Positions 16,067 through 22,750 of a stretch of DNA of 24,153 nt are shown piece by piece. How positions within the stretch are numbered: the stretch's first letter is position 1; each line of letters begins with the position of its first letter. The stretch spans positions 1 to 24,153 of the forward strand of contig JAYFOM010000033.1 of assembly GCA_034932685.1 (NCBI GenBank). The letters are read 5' to 3'. The DNA is from JAQUCI01 sp034932685. GTDB lineage: Bacteria; Bacillota_I; Bacilli_A; Erysipelotrichales; Erysipelotrichaceae. The notes under the pieces were generated by a model, which was given only the letters and a program-made list of their open reading frames with translations, ran no database searches and had not been told where the DNA came from. Both the position numbers and the translations under genes were made by a program.

Positions 16067-16924
16067 ATGAGCGCACTTAAAAAGTTATTGTTATTAATTA
16101 GTCTAATTTTTATGGGAGTTTGTGCATATTTTTATTATGATGCTAGATACTTAGCTGTTAAGCGCATTAACATTCGCTATGAAACTATCGAAAGTTCAAA
16201 AATTCCACCTTCCTTTAATAATACGGAAATACTTTTCTTTAGTGATATTTATTATGGTGAGTTTATGGATATAGAGCGATTAAGTATGATAATTGATCAA
16301 ATCATCACTATTAAACCTGATATCGTCATTTTCTTGGGTGATCTGTTCGCTGATCCCATCAACAATCCACCTTCCGCTGATAGTCAAAATAAAGTCATTG
16401 AATTATTAAGTTCAATAAAAGCGCCTCTAGGAAAATTCGCTATTTATGGTGATCTTGATTTAAGTTCACAGACAATTAAACAGAGTTTTGATCAAATCAT
16501 GTATGACGCAAATTTTGAGATCTTAAATGATCAGATAATAAAACTAACAAATAATGATAGTCAAGCCATTAACCTTATCGCTATTAGTAACCTCGTTAAT
16601 AGCGAACCTGATTTAAATGCGATATTTAATAGTTATGATGCAAATGGTTTCAATCTATTAGTCTCTCATACTCCTGACTTAATTGATAAGATTACTAAGT
16701 TCAATGTGGATATCATGATCGCAGGTCATAGTTTGGGTGGACAAATAAACCTACCCTTTTATGGTCAAATGATCAAAATGCCCTATGCCATCAACTATTA
16801 TCAGGGTAAAACAAAAGTAGCTTTTACCCTACTTGATATAACTAATGGCTTGGGAACAACTGGTTATGATGCTCGTCTATTTAGTGATCCTGAGTTGGTG
16901 ATCTATCATTTTCAAGCAAAGTAG
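16067..16924 (+). CDS. membrane-anchored calcineurin-like phosphoesterase with degenerate active site
   Basis: A 285-residue protein with one N-terminal membrane anchor (about 5-24), related to the YkuE/YpbG-type metallophosphoesterases. The fold landmarks are in order: FFSDIYYGEF (58-66), FLGDLFADP (89-97), YGDLDL (127-132), VSHTPDLI (199-206), AGHSLGGQINLPFYGQ (219-234) and the end motif NGLGTTGYDARLF. In active family members these read SDxH, GDxxD, GNHD, H and GHxH. Here Y62, L130 and L223 replace the three expected histidines, A95 replaces an acidic position and D129 replaces the Asn. D60, D92, H201 and H221 remain. The two-metal centre is therefore probably lost or altered, yet the frame is intact with a good ribosome site (GAAAGGA), so a non-catalytic or changed role is likely. 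Its end overlaps the opposite gene by 44 bases. Confidence 0.75.
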   Translation: MSALKKLLLLISLIFMGVCAYFYYDARYLAVKRINIRYETIESSKIPPSFNNTEILFFSDIYYGEFMDIERLSMIIDQIITIKPDIVIFLGDLFADPINNPPSADSQNKVIELLSSIKAPLGKFAIYGDLDLSSQTIKQSFDQIMYDANFEILNDQIIKLTNNDSQAINLIAISNLVNSEPDLNAIFNSYDANGFNLLVSHTPDLIDKITKFNVDIMIAGHSLGGQINLPFYGQMIKMPYAINYYQGKTKVAFTLLDITNGLGTTGYDARLFSDPELVIYHFQAK

Positions 16925-17303
16925 CACGATTATCAAATGCCCCTTTGATATAAGCAATTAATATTATTATCGTAAAACTCAACATGTAAGCATGATTGAC
17001 AAGAGCCATGCTGATCAATACTGCTAGTATTAAAGTCGTAATACCAAAACCCAAAAGAATCCGATATTTACTTGTTTCATCATGTAAAATTAAACCACAA
17101 ATCCCTGTTATAACAATTGGAACCTGATAGACAAGAGCTGCTAATGCACCATATAGTTCAATAAAGTCAAGCGATCGACGTGTTAAATGATATGGATTCA
17201 ATTCCCGAATTAAAAAGCATAATATGGGAATACTTATTATGGCGGTAATTATCAATAAGACACTGGCGATCTTGATCAGTTTACTACCTTTAATATTATT
17301 CAT
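16881..17303 (-). CDS. small four-helix membrane protein of unknown function
   Basis: A 140-residue protein with four predicted membrane segments (about 12-33, 52-73, 80-101 and 104-124) and a short hydrophilic tail. I recognise no family and no catalytic motif; polar residues inside the helices are few. It has a good promoter (17351-17323), an AAGGA ribosome site eight bases before the ATG, and is separated from htrA by a strong terminator, so it is its own unit. Its 3' end overlaps the convergent phosphoesterase-like gene by 44 bases. Confidence 0.6.
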   Translation of the reverse strand: MNNIKGSKLIKIASVLLIITAIISIPILCFLIRELNPYHLTRRSLDFIELYGALAALVYQVPIVITGICGLILHDETSKYRILLGFGITTLILAVLISMALVNHAYMLSFTIIILIAYIKGAFDNRATLLENDRSPTQDH

Positions 17304-17322
17304 GGGGTTTGTCCTTAAAGAT

Positions 17323-17351
17323 ATTATACAATCAAAATTATTAACTCACAA
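17323..17351 (-). promoter_or_regulatory. promoter of the four-helix membrane protein gene
   Basis: On the minus strand TTGTGA (17351-17346), exactly 17 bases, TATAAT (17328-17323). It lies immediately after the htrA terminator, about 20 bases from the start codon. Confidence 0.75.
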
Positions 17352-17378
17352 TAAAAGGATATCGTTACGATATCCTTT
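17350..17378 (-). terminator. Rho-independent terminator of htrA
   Basis: aaaggatatcg (17354-17364) and cgatatccttt (17368-17378) form a perfect 11-base stem with a 3-base loop. In the minus direction it is followed by a TTTTATT tract. The stem overlaps the htrA stop codon. Confidence 0.9.
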
Positions 17379-18534
17379 ACTCTCTGATAAATGAAATGTC
17401 TATTTCTTTATTATTGCGCATCACTTTGATCGTAACAGTTTCACCAACAAGTGAATTACGATAAAGTTGTTGTAGCTCAGCGACTGATTTTATTTCAATG
17501 TTGTTTAAAGCAACGATACGATCATTAACTTTTAGTCCAACTTCTAAAGCTAAAGAATCAGCTGCCACCGATGTAATGTAAACACCAAATTCGCTTACTC
17601 CATATTGCGTGGCGGTTTGTTGATCATTAATCTCAACAATAGTAATACCAAGCATTCTTTTACCCGTCACATAACCTTTTTCAATTATCTGTTGTATTGT
17701 ATCTTTTATTGTATCAATAGGAATGGCAAAACCTATTCCTTCTATACTGTTACCTGAAGTCTTAGCATTAACAATGCCTATAAGTTCACCATATGCGTTA
17801 AATAAGCCGCCACCTGAGTTGCCAGGATTTACAGCAGCGTTGGTTTGCATTAGATTCATACTTGTACCATCAATGGTAATCTTGCGATCTAAAGCACTTA
17901 AAATACCACTGGTTACCGTACCACCTAATTCACCTAAAGGATTACCAATCGCTACTACAGTATCGCCAACTACCATCAAACTTGAATTACCAATAACTAC
18001 AGGGCTTAAGCTAGTTGCTTTTATCTTTATGATCGCGATATCATTATCAATATCTTGACCAACAAGACTTGCTTCATATTCCTCACCATTATTTAATCTA
18101 ACAATGATCCTAGATACATTTCCAATCACATGATAACAAGTAATTATATAACCATCAGCCGTAAGTATGACACCGCTTCCCGAGCCTGATGTCACATATT
18201 GTTGCATAAAATTGTTATATACCGCGGCTTCAGTTTTAATCTCAACTACACTATCAGCAGTTAATGCGGCAACCTGACTGATTGATAACTCTTCGTTTAT
18301 TGTCGGTACTACACGGTTATTTATGTAACGTTCAGCAGCTTGATATAAGACTGTTGTCTGATCATCAAGTAAATGTTCTTTTATTGCCCATGTGGTTCCG
18401 ATATAACCACCACTTATAGCTAAGGTAAAAACCATAATGCCTTTTATCAACGTCTTAAAGATTGGCTTACGCTTATTATCTTTATCATCATGAACGGGTT
18501 TATTTTCTACTTGTTCAAGTTCGTTTTGTTCCAT
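17377..18534 (-). CDS. HtrA/DegP-type membrane-anchored serine protease with PDZ domain
   Basis: A 385-residue envelope quality-control protease. It has a short charged cytosolic tail (1-26), one membrane segment (about 29-49), a trypsin-like domain (about 85-290) and one C-terminal PDZ domain (about 294-383). The catalytic triad is complete: H135 in ITCYHVIG, D165 in DNDIAIIK and S240 in NPGNSGGGLFN. The usual TNNHV context of the His is changed to TCYHV, which places a Cys near the active site. The domain order matches Gram-positive HtrA/YkdA/YyxA proteins that degrade misfolded proteins outside the membrane. The start follows AAGGAGG. It is monocistronic, with its own terminator and a candidate promoter at 18587-18559. 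Confidence 0.93.
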   Translation of the reverse strand: MEQNELEQVENKPVHDDKDNKRKPIFKTLIKGIMVFTLAISGGYIGTTWAIKEHLLDDQTTVLYQAAERYINNRVVPTINEELSISQVAALTADSVVEIKTEAAVYNNFMQQYVTSGSGSGVILTADGYIITCYHVIGNVSRIIVRLNNGEEYEASLVGQDIDNDIAIIKIKATSLSPVVIGNSSLMVVGDTVVAIGNPLGELGGTVTSGILSALDRKITIDGTSMNLMQTNAAVNPGNSGGGLFNAYGELIGIVNAKTSGNSIEGIGFAIPIDTIKDTIQQIIEKGYVTGKRMLGITIVEINDQQTATQYGVSEFGVYITSVAADSLALEVGLKVNDRIVALNNIEIKSVAELQQLYRNSLVGETVTIKVMRNNKEIDISFIRE

Positions 18535-18558
18535 TATTAATCCTCCTTATACATTAAA

Positions 18559-18587
18559 ATAATATCACAATGTGAATATTTCATGAA
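18559..18587 (-). promoter_or_regulatory. candidate htrA promoter with palindrome in the spacer
   Basis: On the minus strand TTCATG (18587-18582), 17 bases, TATTAT (18564-18559). The -35 is weak. The spacer holds the palindrome tcacaatgtga (18565-18575), a possible operator. The same 13-base string tatcacaatgtga occurs upstream of the aminotransferase gene within the clpB terminator. Confidence 0.4.
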
Positions 18588-18615
18588 TAAAGATGACCAA
18601 AGCTATAAATGCGTT

Positions 18616-21009
18616 TTATATGACAATATTAACTACTTTTTGCTTAACAATGATAATGCGTTTAATTGGACTATCTGATATAGCGTTTTTCACCGCATTA
18701 ACGTTTAATGCTTCTTTTTTTATTGTTTCTTCATCACAATCAACATCAACTATGATTAACCCTCTCATCTTACCATTTACTTGTACTGCCATCTCAATGG
18801 TGGATTTGACCAACATCTTTTCATCATAACTAGGCCACTGTTGGTATGCGATTGTTGTTGATATATTGAATTTTTGCCACAGTTCTTCACCAACATGAGG
18901 GGCAAAACATGAAAACATTTTGATAAAACCTTGTGCGTATTCATCATATATCTTATCTACCTTGTAACACTCATTGATAAATATCATCATTTGGCTTATT
19001 GCGGTGTTAAAGTTTAGTGATTCAATATCTCCTGTGACTTTCTTTACGGTTTGATGATAAACATAATCAAGTTGATGATCATTTTCTTTAGTTAAGATAT
19101 CATCTTTATCAAATAATCGATAAACACGATCAATCCATTTTCTAGCTCCATCCATACCACTATTATTCCATGGTAATGAGGCTTCAAGTGGTCCCATAAA
19201 CATTTCATATACGCGTAGTGCATCAGCACCATGTGAGACTAATAAATCATCTGGGTTAATGACATTACCGCGTGATTTACTCATCTTCTCACCATTTTCA
19301 CCCAAGATCATACCTTGATGAAACAATTTCTGAAACGGTTCTTTGGTTGGCACAACACCACAATCATACAAAACCTTATGCCAAAAACGAGCATATAGTA
19401 AGTGTAAAACGGCATGCTCTGATCCTCCAACATAAAGATCAACCGGTAACCAGTGTTCTAATAATTTAGGATCAGCTAATGCTTCATCATTATGAGGATC
19501 GATGTATCGTAAATAATACCAACAAGAGCCAGCCCATTGTGGCATAGTATTAGTTTCACGTCTACCTTTTTTGCCATCAACCTCAACTTCAAGCCAGTTT
19601 TTTGCATGAGCTAAAGGTGATTCGCCATTGTGATTTGGTTTATAATTATCAACTACTGGTAGTTCAAGCGGCAATTCACTTATATCAACTGCTCTTTGTG
19701 TACCATCTGCCATATTTATAATTGGAATAGGTTCGCCCCAATATCTTTGGCGTGAAAATAACCAATCACGTAATTTATACGTTGTTTTAGGTTCACCACA
19801 TTTATTAGCTACAAGCCACTCATTCATTTTATTTAAAGCATCTTCTTTGTTTAAACCATTAATAAAACCACTATTGATGTGAATTCCATCTTCAACGTAA
19901 GCTGCTTCATCTATATTACCACCAGCCAATACCGGAACTATATTTAAATTGTACTTCTTAGCAAACTCATAATCACGTTCATCATGAGCTGGTACTGCCA
20001 TAATAGCGCCTGTCCCATAGGCTGCTAGAACATAATCAGCGATCCATATTGGTACAAGTTCTTGATTAACTGGGTTAATCGCATAAGCACCCGTAAAGAC
20101 TCCTGTCTTTTCTTTATTTAATTCTGTACGCTCTAAATCAGATTTTGATGCGACCGCTTTAATATAAGCATCAATCTCAGCTTTTTTATCATTAGTTGTG
20201 ATCTTGGCAATAAAAGGATGTTCGGGAGCTAATACACAGTATGTCGCTCCAAATAAGGTATCACTTCTAGTAGTAAAAACGGTAAATGTGAGATCGTGCT
20301 TATCAACCTTAAAATCAACGTGGGCACCAACTGATTTACCAATCCAATTGATCTGCATTTCTTTCGTTGATGCAGGCCAATCACAAAGTTCAAGATCCTC
20401 TAATAATCTTTCCGCATATTCTGTTATCTTTAAAACCCATTGGCGCATTGGCTGTCTAATTACTGGAAAGCCTCCGCGTTCGCTTTTGCCATCAATTACT
20501 TCTTCATTTGCTAAAACGGTTTTAAGTTCTGGACACCAGTTAACTGGGATTTCATCAACATAAGCTAACCCTTTTTCATATAACTTTAAAAATATCCACT
20601 GTGTCCATTTATAATAATCAGGATCAGTAGTAGCTAATTCACGATCCCAATCATATGATAAACCTAATGCTTGAATTTGTTTTCGAAAGGTAGCGATATT
20701 TTGATATGTGAAAGCAGCTGGTTGATTACCAGTATTTAATGCGTATTGTTCAGCAGGTAACCCAAAAGCATCCCAACCCATGGGATGTAAGACATTAAAT
20801 CCCTGCATGCGTTTCATTCGTGAGATGATATCAGTAGCAGTATAACCTTCAGGATGTCCTACATGAAGACCCGCACCACTTGGATATGGAAACATGTCGA
20901 GACAGTAGAATTTTGGTTTACTAAAATCACTAGTATCGGTTGCGAATGTCTTGTTTTTTAACCAGTACTCTTGCCATTTCTTTTCAATCTTGTTGTGTTC
21001 AAAGTTCAT
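18616..21009 (-). CDS. leuS: Leucyl-tRNA synthetase
   Basis: A 797-residue class I aminoacyl-tRNA synthetase that charges tRNA-Leu. The HIGH-type motif lies in PYPSGAGLHVGHPEGY (HVGH), the CP1 editing domain includes the threonine-rich VFTTRSDTLFGATY and MAVPAHDERDYEFA segments, and the KMSKS motif is in GEKMSKSRGNVINPD. The anticodon-binding helical domain and the small C-terminal domain finish the protein. The frame is open to an ATG at 21024, but that codon overlaps the ribosome site AAGGAG (21021-21016), which sits six bases before the ATG at 21009. The latter is therefore the start. Expression is controlled by the T-box leader directly upstream. Confidence 0.98.
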   Translation of the reverse strand: MNFEHNKIEKKWQEYWLKNKTFATDTSDFSKPKFYCLDMFPYPSGAGLHVGHPEGYTATDIISRMKRMQGFNVLHPMGWDAFGLPAEQYALNTGNQPAAFTYQNIATFRKQIQALGLSYDWDRELATTDPDYYKWTQWIFLKLYEKGLAYVDEIPVNWCPELKTVLANEEVIDGKSERGGFPVIRQPMRQWVLKITEYAERLLEDLELCDWPASTKEMQINWIGKSVGAHVDFKVDKHDLTFTVFTTRSDTLFGATYCVLAPEHPFIAKITTNDKKAEIDAYIKAVASKSDLERTELNKEKTGVFTGAYAINPVNQELVPIWIADYVLAAYGTGAIMAVPAHDERDYEFAKKYNLNIVPVLAGGNIDEAAYVEDGIHINSGFINGLNKEDALNKMNEWLVANKCGEPKTTYKLRDWLFSRQRYWGEPIPIINMADGTQRAVDISELPLELPVVDNYKPNHNGESPLAHAKNWLEVEVDGKKGRRETNTMPQWAGSCWYYLRYIDPHNDEALADPKLLEHWLPVDLYVGGSEHAVLHLLYARFWHKVLYDCGVVPTKEPFQKLFHQGMILGENGEKMSKSRGNVINPDDLLVSHGADALRVYEMFMGPLEASLPWNNSGMDGARKWIDRVYRLFDKDDILTKENDHQLDYVYHQTVKKVTGDIESLNFNTAISQMMIFINECYKVDKIYDEYAQGFIKMFSCFAPHVGEELWQKFNISTTIAYQQWPSYDEKMLVKSTIEMAVQVNGKMRGLIIVDVDCDEETIKKEALNVNAVKNAISDSPIKRIIIVKQKVVNIVI

Positions 21010-21021
21010 ATTACGCTCCTT

Positions 21022-21230
21022 CATATAAAAAGTCGTCCGCTAAGGACGACTATGCGTGGTACCACCTTAATTCATATCATATGACTGATATGCACTCTTT
21101 GCCTTAACGCGGAATACGGATCTTTTTAGATCAGCTCATTGACGAGTTCATTATCGTGACTTAATTGTTTTGCACCAACCAACAATTCGCTTATAAGCCT
21201 TGATAATTACTACTTCAATTCATCGCTAAT
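21022..21230 (-). promoter_or_regulatory. T-box riboswitch, leucine type, controlling leuS
   Basis: This leader senses uncharged tRNA-Leu and switches between terminator and antiterminator. Stem I closes with ATTAGC (21230-21225) pairing GCTGAT (21135-21130), followed by a GA-rich internal loop and a short ATTG/CAAT helix. The specifier loop reads GAACTCGT on its 3' side, with specifier CTC (Leu codon) at 21146-21144, bounded by an ATTATC/GATAAT helix. The apical GGTTGGTGCAA motif, closed by TTGTT/AACAA, matches the conserved stem I head that contacts the tRNA elbow. The T-box AAGGTGGTACCACG (21068-21055) precedes the terminator, and its AAGG can pair with CCTT in the terminator 5' arm to make the antiterminator. 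Confidence 0.95.
21026..21051 (-). terminator. regulated terminator of the leuS T-box leader
   Basis: The minus strand reads AGTCGTCC, loop TTAGC, GGACGACT, then TTTTTAT. It is an 8-base GC-rich stem ending just before the leuS ribosome site. The 5' arm is shared with the antiterminator. Confidence 0.94.
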
Positions 21231-21236
21231 AACAAG

Positions 21237-21265
21237 ATGATAACAAAATAACCATTTAAATGCAA
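21237..21265 (-). promoter_or_regulatory. promoter of the leuS T-box transcript
   Basis: On the minus strand TTGCAT (21265-21260), exactly 17 bases, TATCAT (21242-21237). The start would fall about seven bases on, right where stem I of the T-box begins. Confidence 0.75.
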
Positions 21266-21282
21266 GTAAATCAAAGTCCATT

Positions 21283-22203
21283 TTAGTAGGTCTTAAAGGC
21301 AATATTTAAATCAACGTTCCCCTTAATACCATCTACTTTACCACTACTTGTATATTGCCAAATATCAAAGGCATATGGATAGTATGGTTCACTACTATAC
21401 TGAGCATACCATTTAGGAATATCCTCAAGTGCTTTAAGATCAAGCTTCGCAAAAAACCAATGACTATTTCCATAAATCATAGGAGTATATCCTGCATCTT
21501 TGATAACTTTACAAAATGCCAAGGTAATTTGAGTTATCTCTTCTTTGCTTAAATGATCACTACGTGTTTTGGTATTGGCAATTTCTTCCATATCAAAGAC
21601 GATAGGATAAGTTATATCATGATCAGCGATCAAAGATAATACAAAACGCGCTTCCTCCTCAGCTTCAGCTACGGTTATCGCTTGCGAAAAGAAGTATCCA
21701 CCAAGCGCTATATTATTAGCACTAGCATTTATCGCATTATCATGAAAGTAACTATCAACATAAAGGATCCCTTCACTATAACCACGATAACCAATCCTTA
21801 ACATAGCAAAACTGATATCACTAGCAGCGACTTTTGACCAATCAATTTCTTCTTGAAAGCGACTTACATCAACACCATGCTTAACGATAGACTTATTATT
21901 AACAATATAATCATATCGTTGTGGTGTGATAACTAAGTTACGCCAATCATACTCATGCCTCTTTAAACTATCATCATAGCTTTCAAATGTTACTTTACCA
22001 TTATCAATATAAACGATTTCATCAGGAAATATTTGCCGTAAAAAAGCAGTGCTTAAATTATATCTGATTCCCATTTCTTTAAGTGTTGCTTTTAATATAT
22101 AACTTGTTTCATCAACATAAAAAAGCATGCGTCCTAAAAACAGTCCTAGTATTACTCCTACAATCAATAAAACAAATGAAAACAAGTAGAACTTTTTATT
22201 CAT
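21283..22203 (-). CDS. membrane-anchored GH25 muramidase (lysozyme)
   Basis: A 306-residue protein with one N-terminal membrane anchor (about 5-25), an unassigned spacer (about 26-105) and a GH25 catalytic domain (about 109-306) that cleaves the MurNAc-GlcNAc bond of peptidoglycan. The domain starts HGVDVSRFQEEIDWSKV with the first acidic residue D112. It contains the catalytic DxE pair in PIVFDMEEIAN (D204 and E206) and ends with DIWQYTSSGKVDGIKGNVDLN, which is diagnostic of the family. No cell-wall-binding repeats are present, so the anchor holds the enzyme at the membrane. The start ATG at 22203 overlaps the previous stop (ATGAATAA) with a poor ribosome site, indicating coupled translation; a TTG start at 22212 is less likely. 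It is last in a three-gene operon. Confidence 0.9.
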   Translation of the reverse strand: MNKKFYLFSFVLLIVGVILGLFLGRMLFYVDETSYILKATLKEMGIRYNLSTAFLRQIFPDEIVYIDNGKVTFESYDDSLKRHEYDWRNLVITPQRYDYIVNNKSIVKHGVDVSRFQEEIDWSKVAASDISFAMLRIGYRGYSEGILYVDSYFHDNAINASANNIALGGYFFSQAITVAEAEEEARFVLSLIADHDITYPIVFDMEEIANTKTRSDHLSKEEITQITLAFCKVIKDAGYTPMIYGNSHWFFAKLDLKALEDIPKWYAQYSSEPYYPYAFDIWQYTSSGKVDGIKGNVDLNIAFKTY

Positions 22204-22750
22204 CAATATCAACCGCTAATTCATAGTTTTGCCAATTTGGTGTTATCAAAGCATTATAACTTCCTTCAGTGACATAAAATGAAGGATATAAGCCCTCCTT
22301 ATGCCATATTGCTTCACCATGTAGTACATCTTTTAGCATTACAAAGAAACTTGCTTCAGGATCATTATAAACGCACTCAAGCATGATAAAATCATCACTG
22401 GTTAATGTCTGATCAGCAATTTTTTCATTAAATGCTTCTATTGTTAAATAACAAACAGCTAAGTAAAGCGGCTTGCAAGCAGGATTTGCGATCAATAAAA
22501 ACTCTTCATTATCAGGATGATAACCAAAACGTGAGAAATTATCACGATTAACCGTAACACTGATCAATTTATGAGCACCACTGGCTTTACTACTTTGATA
22601 GATCAGTTTATCAACTGTTTCATTACCTTTTGGATCAATATCATGATTATGAGGACTCAAACGAATGATCAACCCCATACTCTCAAGTTTTTGCATGACT
22701 GTCGCAGTCATTTTAGTAGGCTTGATTGCTAGTATTTTCTTATCTACCAT
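22196..22750 (-). CDS. unrecognised protein, possibly cupin-like, paired with a sugar isomerase
   Basis: A 184-residue soluble protein with no signal peptide or membrane segment. I do not recognise its family with certainty. The first 35 residues look like a small separate unit (KKILAIKPTKMTATVMQKLE). The rest is rich in predicted beta strands with spaced His/Glu residues (SPHNHDID, FGYHPDNEEFLLIA, LECVYNDPEASFFV, LHGEAIWHKEG). This would fit a small metal-binding beta-barrel of the cupin or ureidoglycolate lyase-like type. It overlaps the upstream isomerase gene by 7 bases and the downstream GH25 gene by 8, so it is made together with both. A role in handling the isomerase's sugar substrate is inference from position only. 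Confidence 0.6.
   Translation of the reverse strand: MVDKKILAIKPTKMTATVMQKLESMGLIIRLSPHNHDIDPKGNETVDKLIYQSSKASGAHKLISVTVNRDNFSRFGYHPDNEEFLLIANPACKPLYLAVCYLTIEAFNEKIADQTLTSDDFIMLECVYNDPEASFFVMLKDVLHGEAIWHKEGLYPSFYVTEGSYNALITPNWQNYELAVDIDE

Noticed and set aside
18593..18829. 78-codon plus-strand ORF with hydrophobic N-terminus over the end of leuS
   Set aside because: It is antisense to the conserved leuS C-terminus; the hydrophobicity reflects the complement of its codons. No promoter or ribosome site is seen.
21010..21024. Upstream leuS start at 21024
   Set aside because: That ATG overlaps the AAGGAG ribosome site that serves the ATG at 21009; conserved LeuRS sequence begins at the latter.
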